Position numbers and translations under genes: made by a program
Notes under the pieces: generated by a model
What the model was told of the DNA's origin: nothing
What the model saw: the letters and a program-made list of their open reading frames with translations, nothing else
Databases searched by the model: none
In this document: one piece after another, positions 21,101 to 32,535 of the stretch
Position numbering within the stretch: position 1 is the first letter of the stretch
Layout of the letters: each line of letters starts with the position of its first letter
Assembly: GCF_947623445.1 (NCBI RefSeq)
Contig: NC_135247.1
Span: 14,262,501-14,326,500, forward strand
DNA length: 64,000 nt
Direction of reading: 5' to 3'
Origin: Clavelina lepadiformis
Taxonomy: Eukaryota; Chordata; Ascidiacea; Aplousobranchia; Clavelinidae

Positions 21101-24100
21101 TCTAGAAATTGCTTTATACGGAACACACAGCAAATAGCGATGATGAACGCGTAGGATTAAACGACCTCAATGTTTGATCTATACTTTAAACCCAACTCGT
21201 AGACATACGGCAGGTTTGTATAAACAACGCATTCTATCAAATAGCTATCTACTTAAAACTCTCGGATTAACAAGTGGCTGGCAGATATCTGTTAGAAACT
21301 TTCGTAACGTGTCATTTAATTTTGCCATTGACTATGGGGAACGAAAAAGATGGTGCTAAGTGCTGACTTAACAACATAACAGAAGGAAATTATGCTCATT
21401 GCTCTAACACAATCAACGAACGGGAACATAGCGGCTAAGGCTCAAGAGCTTAAAACGTGCAAGGCGCTGAAACGATGTCATATTAGCGCGCCAAAGCAAA
21501 CTTTGAATTCCCTGGACAACAAGCAAAACAAGTACCGTATAACCTTCAAAGTGGCCTTCCAAAGGTAAGTGCTTCATACAAGTTACCTTAAATCCATTTC
21601 TTCGTTCTATCATAAGCTTGTTCTTTCCCTCAGCAAGGTTTCGCTTGGTCAGCTTGTCCGTAACGTTGCCAAGAAACCAGGTTGAATTCATCTTTGCTAT
21701 GCACTGCGCCGCATGCGCGACGCCGAAATCGAATTCGTGATTCCCGTATACAGCCACATCGACCTGTCAAATGACGTCTGCTATAGTTACAATTTCACAA
21801 ATAAATGTTGCAAATAACCTACAATATGACTTATAAGAGTAAAGGAAGAGAAATTTTGTAAATGCAATATAACTTTTATTAGGTAGTGTGTCCAGTCAAT
21901 GAATTTAGCGACCGAGGTTTCCCACTATAGGCGTATTCTTTAAGGTTTACAAAAGTTGGTACATACAACCTGCAAACTGCTGCCCATAATACACACAAAC
22001 GCATTTATTTAAGAATATTATAATCCAAATGTATAATATGTTTTAGCATGTTTGCACAGCCGTGGGAAGTTCAGTTGTATGCGTTACCACATGCCAATTA
22101 AACCTAAAATTGCGTCCGTAAAACCAGGACTCTGGTAAAACCGTAATTTATACTAAATAATTGCCAAACGTGCTGCTTATGAAATAAAATCCCTGTGAAA
22201 GATATAAAAAGTCGGAATATAGCTCACAAGCAAGGGTACCCTTTCAAAACTATGACAAAAAGCAGGAAATAAATTGTACAAAGTAATATGGACAACAGAG
22301 TTTTGCATCCGGGGAATTTTTCACAAAGCATAGCAACCAACATAGTGAATTGACTACCGACAGCCACTGATAAAGTTTTATTCACATCATGGAAGTACAT
22401 GGTACATGCTGCTACAGCATACATCTCAATGACGCAATAAGTGTGACACCTAAAGAACTTTCAAGGAAAGGTTGTTATAAAGGTCAAATTAACCACCAAG
22501 GCTACAGAATTCAGTTGAAATGGTCAACTTAAAAGAGCAACAAGCACAAGGCACAATTGGTGATAAACAAAACTTTATTGTCTGCCGACGTTTCATTAAC
22601 CCATTTGGGTTAACTTCATCAGGGCAATGGGAATAAAATTTGAGTTTGGCGAAAATATATAGATTAATTTTTAACCACGTTTCATAACCACGTCAAAGTA
22701 TTAGCTAAGTATGTATCGTGATGACGTCACATTTATGTGTCATAATTGTTCCTGACAATGCGACAAATTGGTAACCAAGCAATTGTTATTCTATACATTT
22801 TCGTCAAATTCAAATTTTATTCCAATTGCCGGATGACGTTAACTCGAATGGGTTAATAAAACGTCTGCAGATAACGAAGATCTGTTTTTCACCAGTTCTG
22901 CCTTGCATTTGATGATTAAATTATTATACCTGATGGCAACCACATTTAAATGAGCAACGTTGACCCAGCAAGTTGGTCATAATGACCCTCGTTTTTTGCC
23001 AATTATGATGTGTTACCAGTTACCTTGTATACAGTATACTGTAAAAAGTATGACGTATGCGTGTAAGAAGATGTAACACTACTCATACGCATATGATAAA
23101 AACTTGGACAAACGCATTTCAAGAGTAGTGAACCATGTATTCAAGTAAGATAAGCTGATAAGTAGGTGATCATTGGTTTGAGTTAAGCACCAGGAAATGT
23201 GTCATCACATCACGCAAAAGTTTTTATTTACGTTGAATGACGTAGACGTCACGTAATGTTTAAAATCGGACAGACGGCGGCGAAAAAAGCAACATACTTA
23301 GCATAACGTAAACTGTTACAACATGAAGAGGTGCGAGATACACACTTTGTTGTCCACCTACGCTAAAACAACGTTTTGTGCATTATGTGACGCCATAAAG
23401 TGAATCCAAGCGTCATAAGCATAATCGAACGTACATTGCATGCCAAAGCGAAAACAAACCTCGAGGTAATTCAGTACTTCAATCATATGAAGTCCCTGCG
23501 TGGCACAACTCAACGTAGAAGGATTCAAGCAGTCCCCGCCGAAAACAATGAGAGGTCGTTCACCAGTCTCTCTCTTGATTTTGTCCGCCTGTTGTTTGAT
23601 GAGGTGGGCAAACCTGGCGGCGCCCCCAACAGGCTCAGTTTTTCTCTCTGCTATCTCGTATACGTCATTGAAATGAAGAATACACAATCGATCTTGCACC
23701 TGAAAACAAAGAAAGGTTGCTGATCAAGCAAATAGGCTTCAGTTTGTCAAATGGGAATTCCCCTTATGCGTAACTATACTTCTCCAAATTATTAAAATAT
23801 GTCGGAGATGAAATTACAATCAAACAAAACTCAGAAGACAACCTGCCTAAATTAATTCAGAAGCCTAATTATAACCACACAAAACAAAAGTGAAACTAAA
23901 TGCTCGCCTTTGGATGACATAACCTTAGCTGTTTTTGCTGCAGATAGGCTTACAAGTGTTCAAAACAATAAAGAGTCACAAGATTTTTAAAGATAACATT
24001 CAGTAACGCTATATATTCTGTAATGTATTAAATAATGCCATACCAGGTGTATGTAGAACGCAATATTAGTTCAAACGCTAAAGGTGTAACTATAATTGCA

Positions 24101-25829
24101 ACAAAAACGACAGAAGCAGAATGCACATTAATTTTTTTGATAACACTTCATTAAATGGTATAAATTTTCATAAGTCAAACTTACATTTTCAGTTTCGCCA
24201 TTATATCGTGGTATCGAGGTATCTGCGTTTTCTGCAATAAGCAAACTATCATGTGTTAAGAGCTGCCCGTCGTCCTGCGGGGAGGCCGAATATTCACAGG
24301 CGGTTTCACAAGTAACTAGACTACTCTGCCTCCGTTTCGATCTGGTGTCGTTTTTCGATACGACTTGATCCGAAAAATGACTTCTTATCCATCTGTCTTC
24401 CAGTCCTCGCGTGACATCAGTGGATTGCAAACGTTGCGCATCTAGAAGGTCGGCATTACTCACCGATGTCATCCCAATATCGTCTATTTCCGAGCGATTC
24501 AACATCGGTGTTTTCGCCAGTGAGGACGGGTCGAATTGCTTATTTACTTTCTCGCGATTTATTTCGTTAACTTCACTCACAGAGCTTGCATTGCATCCCA
24601 TGTTGCTGTGTGTCGGTGTCGTTTTCCTGAGAAAATTAGTTAAAAGGTAATTTGTAACCGGTTCACCAAAACTTGTTATCTTTGTTTATTTTAATATGAT
24701 TACCATAACAATCACGGACATTACAGTTTACTACGTACAAGGCGGTAGTAATCGCACACGCAGCGTAACAGTAACTAGCTGTTGGCAAATACGTTGTGGT
24801 ACCTAGACGCCGCTGCATTATGCCAGTTATCAACTAACAGAAACAACATCAAGTACATGGAATGCATAGAATACCAAACCTATGGCATACAGTTCGAACC
24901 ACAGTCGTCGCATCACCATTACAGTAGTACTTTTCATGAAGCTTTTGTTGAAACATACATTTCTTGTATATAATGCTCACCTATGTGAAATACCGCACCC
25001 ACATTCACAAGAGCAAGATAAGTTGTTGTTTATATCTGACTTTCGAGCATCGCAGTGTTCAACGAACACGTCTTCATTATAAAGGAGATCACGAATAGGA
25101 GACGAAGACGTCGAACTGTAGCTATTAGACAGGCTGCTGTTTGTGCTCAATCCCACGCTGGAGTTACGGGTACGAAGGCTAAATTTTCTGGTTGAATTAT
25201 TGCTTTTTCCTCGGCAAAGATGAAAAGTTGCTTGCAAGGTAGAATTCAAGAATGTATCTTCCGCATGTTTACTAAAATATTCGGTGTCTGTCGATCGGTG
25301 ATTGTCAACTTCAAAAAAATTTTCGCTTTCAGTTTGATCACCCTGATAATAACGGTTAATCGAGTCTCTTCTAGATGTAATTGCCAGAGTTGAATTTTCT
25401 CGATCTTCGGATGTCAAGTCGCCTCTTTTCTGATAGTCTGTAATACAAGCAAATTATCACCCTTTCGGAAGATACGTTATTTCGCAAAAACATGACATTA
25501 TTAACACGGTGAAATGCAGAGTCTATGACGTAATAATAATGCAAACGTAAGCTGTAACTGACATTACAAGTACAGCAGCTTACAGATCTAAAACTGCTTC
25601 AAACTTCACAACCACACCAATCATTATACGACCAAACAGGCAAAAATGCCTATTTTTGATCGCGTTTCCGCAAGCTTGGAGCATTCTCAATGCAGACATT
25701 TATTGTGCTATAACTGCAACGGTTATCTAGCCTGCTAACTTTCGCTCCGCACAGCTAATGGCGAAAAATAAACAATACACGCAACCAACTCTTTCTAAAA
25801 CAAAATCTGACATTTTACTTACCTTTCAT
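18139..25829 (-). CDS. UshA-type 5'-nucleotidase / metallophosphoesterase with long N-terminal extension
   Basis: Eleven exons: 25823-25829, 24981-25437, 24185-24626, 23460-23699, 21587-21763, 20518-20637, 20170-20305, 19713-19918, 19151-19441, 18633-18911 and 18139-18546. All phases match, giving 920 residues. Residues 303 onward hold the metallophosphoesterase: LHFNDVYE, FGGDCLNPS, YGNHEFDFG, ALTHMRWPND and LGGHDHGYG supply the dinuclear-metal ligands. The 5'-nucleotidase C-terminal domain follows (VKSGSDFRNF, LMNSGTFRSDGV, LPINDSVVV, GYDPSAKPGHR). The family hydrolyses nucleotides or related phosphoesters. Residues 1-302 are Ser/Asn/Thr-rich and disordered, with a CSCECGCG cluster near 148. 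There is no signal peptide and no clear C-terminal GPI signal, so a cytosolic enzyme is inferred. The first exon encodes only MKD (split codon). Substrate is unknown. Confidence 0.87.
22587..22623 (-). ncRNA. hammerhead-ribozyme-like core
   Basis: On the - strand the sequence reads CTGATGA, then GTTAACCC-AAAT-GGGTTAAT, which forms a stem II of seven Watson-Crick pairs and one wobble with a 4-nt loop, then GAAAC. CUGANGA and GAAA around stem II are the invariant hammerhead core. After GAAAC comes GTC-GGCA-GAC, a possible very short stem III, as in the minimal hammerheads of retrozymes and Penelope-like elements. Stem I and the cleavage triplet are not convincingly placed by eye, so self-cleavage is inference. 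Confidence 0.55.
22829..22864 (+). ncRNA. decayed inverted copy of the hammerhead-like core
   Basis: The opposite arm reads CGGATGA, stem-II-like GTTAACTC-GAAT-GGGTTAAT, then AAAAC. Two core positions differ from CTGATGA/GAAAC, so it should be inactive, although stem II still mostly pairs. Confidence 0.45.
25716..25796 (+). repeat. SINE-like dispersed repeat tail, in intron 1 of the nucleotidase gene
   Basis: CTAACTTTCGCTCCGCACAG, then CTAATGGCGAAAAATAAACA and ATAC, nearly identical to the tail at 41780-41845. Confidence 0.65.
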
Positions 25830-27133
25830 AGTGGGCCTATATTTCATTTAGACGTTTGCCAAAGTATATTCCTGCATACAAAGTTGCTCCTATAAACTTC
25901 TTGCTTTGCACGGCTGCGATCCTGTTGTAGCTAACAGTATAAATGAAACATTTGCGCACATAATACTTCAGTAAACCTTTTGCTATATAACCTAGTGGAT
26001 AAGCTGTACAGCTAAAACACGTATAAAACACGAAAAACGTTTTCACAAGGTCATAATAACAATGGTAAAATAGGAGAGTAATGTAAAGAAGCCTCCTACT
26101 GGTAGCTTTGCAAACGGAAAAGAAACCTTTTCATAGTGAGTTGGTCATAATAAACATGTACGCATCTACGTATTGGGCGTATCAAGAATCTATTTCCTTT
26201 AGTTATTTCAATTAAAAAGCGCTTTAATAACCAATAAAGTAATAATTTAAGTGTATTCAACTTTAAATATTTTCTATAATAATATTTATAACAAAATTTT
26301 TATCTTAAAGGTTAGCTTATGAGCTTTGATAACAAACTCAAACTATTGCAGAGCGTTTTTAAGTCGCCGTGTGCAGCCATTTCCTTTTAACCGATGTTTG
26401 CTGCTTTGTTTGGTCGTAGCTTCACAGCTGACGAAGCAGTGTCACATGACCCAGTATGATGTAAATACAATGACAAAACCATGGGCCTACCAGGAGACTT
26501 CCACTGACATGCAATAAGCGACGCATAACAAAGGTTTGTTACACTTGTCACCTAATGTGGATGTACAATGTATCTAAAGATGTGCTTTACGTGGGTTGAC
26601 GAAAAGCGTAATATGAGTACAAAAATAACTGTAATATCTCCGCTGAAGTACGTTTATTATTTCCCATGTCACATCAAAAGTGTATAATCTCCTTGACGCA
26701 TTTGACTTATATGTTATGTTGTCATTTGGTGAACTTATGTGGTTAATCGCATTGCAGTTCAGTATAGGTAAGTGTACTATCGGACGTACTGAATGATGTA
26801 GGATTTGTCTTACAGTATCTATATTTCTGTATTATAGCCTACTTCCGTTAAGTCGCATTCATTAACGTTTTTACCGCTGATAAACCATTAGTAAGAAAGT
26901 CTGGTTTATGCCATTCATTTATAGTAGATTCCGCCTTCTCACTGTACTTGGTCAACAAATTTGTGTTTTGATGAGTTCAGAATCCCTGCTTTGTAAGGAA
27001 CATTTACTCTAGAAACAACATTTCTTATGGTACCAACTACACTAATTTCATATGACAACTGATTTTTCATAAATCTAAAATCAACTTTAAAAAAAACAGT
27101 TAGCTTAACATCACGTTCAAATAAGTATAATTT
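25830..27133. other. intergenic / 5' region of the nucleotidase gene
   Basis: AT-rich. The promoter and 5' UTR of the - strand nucleotidase gene should lie at the left. No further coding exon was found; the 69-residue open frame at 25837-26046 (-) shows no domain. Confidence 0.4.
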
Positions 27134-27479
27134 AGGGTGACCAACCGTCATTAATATATACGACATGTACTGACATAAAATCCCATATATTCCAAGTGAT
27201 CTAATGAATTAGTGGAAGAAATCATGCAGAGGCTGCAAATTAATCCCCAGGCAATCTGCTCTTTTGAAAGAAAAGCAAGTTGTTATGCTTTTAGATCAAG
27301 TAAGCCCGGGCCTCCTAGGATACATTGCTATGTCTTGCATTTTTAAATGACTGCAAAAATTTTTACATTGTGCGCGGGCATTGATGATGACTTTTTCCTG
27401 TCACAGAAATAATCCATTAATACTGTAATATATGCGACTTTTAAAAAATGTCATGTATTTCTATGAAGTTGGTCACCCA
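27134..27479. mobile_element. 346-bp MITE with 10-bp flanking duplication
   Basis: The ends are AGGGTGACCAAC and GTTGGTCACCCA. A perfect 10-bp direct repeat AGTATAATTT flanks them at 27124-27133 and 27480-27489. Beyond the 11-bp terminal repeats the arms match only loosely. A 9-11 bp duplication would suit a Mutator-like element, but the superfamily is uncertain. Confidence 0.75.
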
Positions 27480-27643
27480 AGTATAATTTGCTAGTTTTCA
27501 GGCGCAATTGCATGTGCATTAATTCGCAATGGAATATATTTTAACTACTTACACGAAAAACAACTCAGCCATCCAAAAAACATCTGAAACGTGAAAACTG
27601 CTGCTGTTTGACAACATTTCAAACAAACAGTGATTGGTGAATC

Positions 27644-27649
27644 TTTATT
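27644..27649 (-). promoter_or_regulatory. candidate polyadenylation signal for ABHD18
   Basis: TTTATT on the + strand reads AATAAA in the gene's direction, about 245 nt past the ABHD18 stop. Confidence 0.4.
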
Positions 27650-27894
27650 ACATTATTTTATGAACTTGCTGCTCTTTTAAAGATAACTGTATATTAGAGT
27701 ATGATAAGTATTGCAAATGCAAGCATGAATTTGGAGTATAACATTAGAAATTATTGAAAGAAAAGTCCAACAACACAGTGTTATAAGCACCACACGGCCA
27801 ACACATGAACATCGGAAAATAACCAGCATAGTTTTTAGAAATAATACCAAAACTGCAAAAATTAAAAGTGCAAAACAGTTTGATAAGTATACCG

Positions 27895-29599
27895 CTATGA
27901 TTTAAGCACAAATGCTTTTAGGGCAATTGCAAAAGAAGATATATTATGTGATTTAACTGGAACTGAGTTTGCAGGCTTTGAATGACATAAGCCATTTTCC
28001 TCTTTTATTTCTCCTGATTGTTTTTTTGCAGAAGCATGCTTGTCTGTTTTCATCAATCTCTCAAATGTATCCACAATCGCTGAACGAAAGGCAGAATTGT
28101 GAATCAAAAAGCCAGACACATGGCCAGAGTTCATTTCACGAACCTAAAAGCCCATACATAATGATTTAATTATCAACATATATATTTAGCAGCAAAACTA
28201 CAGCTAAAAACATTAAAGAAGATCATGGAACTTCAATGGCACACCACACACTGCAGGGTTTCACCATCCACTACAGTTTGGGTAAATTTTGTTGACAGCA
28301 AACTAGACCAACCGGCCTAAAATGTAAGCATACCTCACAACCTGGCCAGACTTGTGACATGTGGGTTAAGGAAGATTGTGGAAAATAAGCATCATCTTTA
28401 GCAATAACAAATGTAGCAGCACTGGGATCAACAGGAACAGAGTAATTTCCGAGGTGCGTGATTTCATCCATGACCCCTTTCATAAACTTGACTGTTTCTT
28501 GCTGCCTCCGTTCTGTGTCCGTGTTTTTCTTTGGGATATTATCATCATCTTCTTGTGAAACTTTAAACAGAATTCATAAGTGTTTGTAAACAATAAGTTC
28601 CTTGTAATAAGGCATTATGAGCGTAATAATTTCATACAAAAATATCATACATTGCAGTAATTTAGTGATATTTCACCAAAATCTTATGTTTAACGGCACT
28701 TATAAGTAACAGCAGAGCAGAGTCACATTACCACGCTCAGATTTAGGTTTTAGTACTCCTTTGCTAGTCACAAAATCCATTCCCAATTTATAGGAATCTA
28801 TATGGTGTAACATGTTCAATATTTCTTTTTCATATTCCGGATTTCTGGCGTATTGCATTTCAAGCGTTCTCCATGGAATAGCTTTGCTGAGCACGCCTTC
28901 TGTCCACACAACTGAAGAAGATGTCCAAGACATGCATGGGACAATTGCAATGGGCTCAGGCCAGTTTGTACCTGCCAGTGAAGCCATATGACCTCCCATA
29001 GATATGCCTGTCACACCAAGTGGACCATAACCGATCCGTTTTAACCAATGTAATAGCACCTGTGCCTCCAGTATCAAGCACCCACCCATAACAAAGAGAT
29101 CAGTTACATGCAACAGTCCAGACCTAAATTGCTCCTTTGGTTTCCGTGTTCCGTAGAATGGATTTTCTAGCAACACTGAAGTTATTCCTGATTTTAGAAG
29201 TGGTTTTGCTATCATCTCTCTTCGTCGTTGGAAGCCGTGGTCTCCAGTTCCAGCCATGTGAATGCATGCTGGGCCATGGCTGTCGCTTCTTACCTTGGAC
29301 TTATTGATGACAACTTCAAATGTTGCAACTTGGGCACACACTGGCACAAGTTTGGGAAGATAATCCATAAGTGGAGTTATGAAATGTCCATGAATAAGCT
29401 TGTAATTAGCAAAATTTATCTCTTTATCAATGACTACTTCATAGTTTGGTGAAACCAATTTAGAACAGGTTTCCCTATTCGAGATTAACTTGTGCATTTC
29501 AAATATTTTTTTCATCACATCTGGTCTACCCCACCCTCTTGTATAAAATTTAGTCAGGACTAGTTTTCGAAAAAGGAGGTCTGTTTTGCTGAGGCCCAT
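27895..29599 (-). CDS. ABHD18: ABHD18-like alpha/beta-hydrolase
   Basis: Three exons (28732-29599, 28334-28560, 27895-28143) join in phase to give 447 residues. The protein follows vertebrate ABHD18 (C4orf29, DUF2048) closely: MGLSKTDLLFRKLVLTKFY, FIRGWGRP-like TRGWGRPDVMKKIFE, HMAGTGDHGFQRRREMIAKP, LLENPFYGTRKPKEQ and VTDLFVMGGCLILEAQVLLHW. Then comes GISMGGHMASLA with the nucleophile Ser in G-x-S-x-G. Exon 2 has FMKGVMDEITHLGNYSVPVD and AKDDAYFP, the likely acid. Exon 3 has REMNSGHVSGFLIH with the likely catalytic His. The family is thought to act on lipids in or near mitochondria; the exact reaction is not evident here. The Lys/Ser-rich tail after the His is longer than in the human protein. 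Confidence 0.93.
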
Positions 29600-30444
29600 A
29601 TCTGCTCGATGTGGTATAAAGTCCAGAAGATGGTCAACTTACAATTTTCTTCAATGCAGTTACATTGTCAGTGGTGGGATTTACATTTTACATAAAACAT
29701 TAAGCCTAACTAATGCAAAAATATCACAAATCCATATAAAATTGGTTGTTTCAAAGTAAATTAATGTAATCTGGAGGCCATTAAGAAATCACAATAAATT
29801 GAAATGATTGAATGTTATGTACAATGCTAGTGCAAACTCCCTATTGGACAATCTGTATGATGTGTAGAATAAATCAGAAAATTGGTTTATGTGCCAATTC
29901 ACCGATGTAAATATTACTATTATGCTATATATTTTATGTCATATGTATTAAAATATAGAAAAATGTTGTTCTCGTATATTAAACTGGGTTAATCAATGCC
30001 TGTCAATTAGGGCTGGAAATTTAGTTGATTTTGCATTAGCATTGCAGCTGATTTAGCCCTCAGTCATATGGCATTAGCTGCCAGACTGTAAAGTCACATT
30101 GTTAATCGTGGGCAAAACTATGATAAGGAATATTTTTAGATAAACGCCAACTAATTTTTAGGTGCTAAGATTTTTTGCTGCTAATATTTTGGTATGCCCC
30201 TAAAAGATTTGGATTTACAAGGTCTAATTTGGATAAAATTTATTTTTTTAAATTTATTTATTTAAAACGATTGTTTGGGAATTAATTTCGTACATTTTGA
30301 TGGATGTTTGGTGTTCAAAGTCCGTTCCACTGTTTTTATAATTTTTTTTTGAGTGGTGAGTGTTTGGATCTGAGGGGATTATATTAGATTAATTTGGAGT
30401 TTAGAAAAAATAGTATGTCCCTTTAAGTCAAAAATTTGTGTGTA
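29600..30444. other. intergenic, upstream of ABHD18
   Basis: AT-rich, with no open frames or repeats that I recognise. Confidence 0.4.
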
Positions 30445-30968
30445 TAGTAGAACTCGCATATAAGGGACAAGTCAGGACCAGCGATATTCCTCCGTTGTAT
30501 ACAAAATTGACGCTCAGCACACTACACAGGCTCGCCAGGTCCCTATGTATTATGTCTCAAACTCCAGAGTTAATTACAAGACATATTCAAGTCAGAAATA
30601 ACATGCTGTACATACGTTTTTTATCAGATCACTGAGAGTTTGTGGCAAAATATTAAATTCTACTCCCATGTCACACCGTTTTATTGGTGAGTGAAGGATT
30701 TCCAAGGGTTGTCTTAAACAAACTTCAAAATTCTGTGACAATAGCAATTGCACTGTCAACAAACGATTTCTTTGCAATGATGAATGGATTTGTTATATAC
30801 CGTACCACGTATTTTACATTGGTTTTTCTCAAAGAGACTGGAAAATGTATCCGTTATATATGATAAGGAATCGGTTATAAGCAAGTTGAAATGCACTAAA
30901 GAGAATAGGAAACCATCCGGACTAGAATTTTCATCCGATATTTACGGTTATCCATGAGAGTTCTACTG
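30445..30968. mobile_element. pogo/Tigger-like MITE with TA duplication
   Basis: The left end is TAGTAGAACTCGCATATAAG; the right, in reverse complement, is CAGTAGAACTCTCATGGATA. TA flanks both sides (30443-30444 and 30969-30970). The terminus resembles the CAGTAGA(A/T)TCCGCTTAAT class of pogo-derived MITEs. No coding capacity. Confidence 0.65.
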
Positions 30969-31019
30969 TATTACAATTTACAACCTAGCCTAGTTAATTT
31001 AGTTTTGAGCCCAACTGGA

Positions 31020-31245
31020 AAGTAAAACTGTTTTTGACAAGAAATTGTGCACACAAAGACGCAAATTTTGCCTTGATGGCATACACTGAAACCTCAGTTA
31101 TTTGTTTTTTATTATAAATTGGCGTTCAAACAACCAGTTTTCATTTGTTTATTTAATATAATTTGGCATAAAGAAAAGTAAGTCGTGCACGTTAACGAAT
31201 CTTGGCGCATACGAGTGTCACACTATGAGAAGCGATAGTTTTGGT
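31020..31245. repeat. dispersed repeat, copy 1
   Basis: It shares an ordered set of blocks with about 39890-40060 and 45195-45320: GACAAGAAATTGTG, TGGCATACACTGAA, TATAAATTGGCGTTC, GTCGTGCACGTTAACGAATC and the GTGTCACACTATGAGA region. Function unknown. Confidence 0.45.
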
Positions 31246-31398
31246 TTGAGGGGATGAATTTTAGTTTAATATATACTTTAGAAAACGTAGTTTGTTATTT
31301 AGGGTTGAAAATTAACATGTACAGTATTTCAATTTAAAAACAAGCATAGTTTCTCTAGACCGTTATGGTATTTTCCTACTTCGATAATGGGTGGACAG

Positions 31399-31614
31399 CA
31401 ATGTTCCCTCTAAGCTGCGCGCGTGCGCAAATGCACACTGCTGACACGGTCTCCGCGCACAAGAAAAAATCCAACCTGAATTGAAAATGAAATAAACGCA
31501 TAATAATGACCACAGTGCGCACGCGCACGTCTGATGTTGCTCACAGTGGTCCAAGGGACCGCTCAGGGAGTTAGTGTTTTTGCTCCGACTCGTGAACAAT
31601 TAGAGGGAACATTA
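31399..31614. mobile_element. 216-bp hAT-like MITE
   Basis: The ends are CAATGTTCCCTCTAAGCTG and TTAGAGGGAACATTA, an inverted repeat. Flanking octamers GTGGACAG (31391-31398) and TTGGACAG (31615-31622) match at 7 of 8 positions. The interior has GCGCGCGTGCGC-type alternating runs. Confidence 0.8.
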
Positions 31615-32177
31615 TTGGACAGTAAAATAAGTATCTACTTCATCGACTGCTGGTTACAGAAGTAGAAAAAAACCAATTGCCTAACAGGCTTGCTGTTAAC
31701 TGAAATTAGTTTTTCCAAACTCGATCACCAGGAGCTGAGCAGTCTGTGAAATAAATGCTGCTAAGATTCAATTGCAAATTTAGGTGTGCACGAAAAAGTT
31801 TTGGGTACGAAAATTAAATGGTATACTTGAACATCAAAAATAATTTGGGTCTAGTAAGGGTGTAGCGGCCATTGGGTGTCTGTTTGTTTTTTCGCTGGTT
31901 GGCGCCCTCACAATGCTCCCAGCACATGTTGATTTCGGCACTGCTCGTTCGTTTTACGACCCATTCCGTTTTGCACTGCCTGAGCACAGGACTCAAGATT
32001 GAGTAAAGGTTAAACTCAGAACCTCGTGTTCATTTGTTTTACTATATGAGCGAAGGAGACAGTGGACAGAAATAGCAACCTTCTGAGACAAGGAGTCAGC
32101 AACGCAACATCCCAACAACGTAACAACAACTAACCCTTCGCCATAAGGGAGTTGAAAACACATGTTTAGATGTCCCT

Positions 32178-32270
32178 GGTCTAGTGCCGAAGTGCACAAC
32201 CAGATGACGTCACAATTTGATTAGCCGGGGTCTAGGCTAGTATAAAAGGCATCCTGTGGTTGCCTCTGTT
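32178..32270. repeat. degenerate copy of the GGTCTAGT-ended MITE family
   Basis: It matches the intact copy at 58901-59011: GGTCTAGTGCCGAAGTGCAC, then AACCAGATGACGTCACAATTT and AAGGCATCCT. The right terminus is eroded. Confidence 0.6.
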
Positions 32271-32329
32271 AATTGCATGCGAGTGATTATTTTACTGTAT
32301 GTAGGTCACGTAGCCTGTTGTTAAAGATA

Positions 32330-32535
32330 GGCGGTTAGGTTAGGGTCAGGTCATGCAAAAAGTTGATTATAGCTATTTGAGGTTTTGTTCAAGTTAAAGA
32401 CTGTAAGAGTTAGATTAGATTCATATAGATAGAAGGTAGATTTAGGTTACTAGGTTATAACTCTTAAGCTAGGTTAACAAGAAACTGTGAAACATAACTT
32501 TGAAGGCACGAATTTTTTTCGATGAAATAGAGACA
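32330..32535. repeat. uninterrupted copy of the repeat split at 10306-12075
   Basis: It contains the same ordered blocks (GGTTAGGTTAGGGTCAGG, TTTGAGGTTTTG, AGATTTAGGTTACTAG, GTTAACAAGAAAC, GATGAAATAG) without the 1.57-kb insertion. Confidence 0.55.

Larger units (their letters stand above)
22541..22910. repeat. fold-back (inverted) repeat in intron 4 of the nucleotidase gene
   Basis: Two arms of about 115 bp (22541-22656 and 22795-22910) are reverse complements with scattered mismatches, separated by about 140 bp. Matching blocks include CAAGGCAnAA(T/C)TGGTGA, ACGTTT(C/T)ATTAACCCATT, GTTAAC(T/G)TCATC and AATAAAATTTGA. Each arm contains a hammerhead-like core (separate entries). Confidence 0.8.

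Noticed and set aside
22224..22424. 66-residue hydrophobic - strand ORF inside intron 4 of the nucleotidase gene
   Set aside because: Not flanked by splice sites that keep frame, and exons 4 and 5 already join in phase across the conserved domain.
24128..24601. Separate 157-residue protein starting MGCNASS, an apparent N-myristoylation/palmitoylation motif
   Set aside because: An acceptor (TTTTCTCAG) lies 25 nt upstream of this ATG and the upstream exon joins in frame across it (GISHR-KTTPTHSN-MGCNASS), while the 3' end splices in phase to the nucleotidase exon. The Met is internal in the model.
25837..26046. 69-residue - strand ORF just upstream of the nucleotidase gene
   Set aside because: It ends before the gene's ATG, has no domain and no splice signal linking it; most likely 5' UTR or chance.
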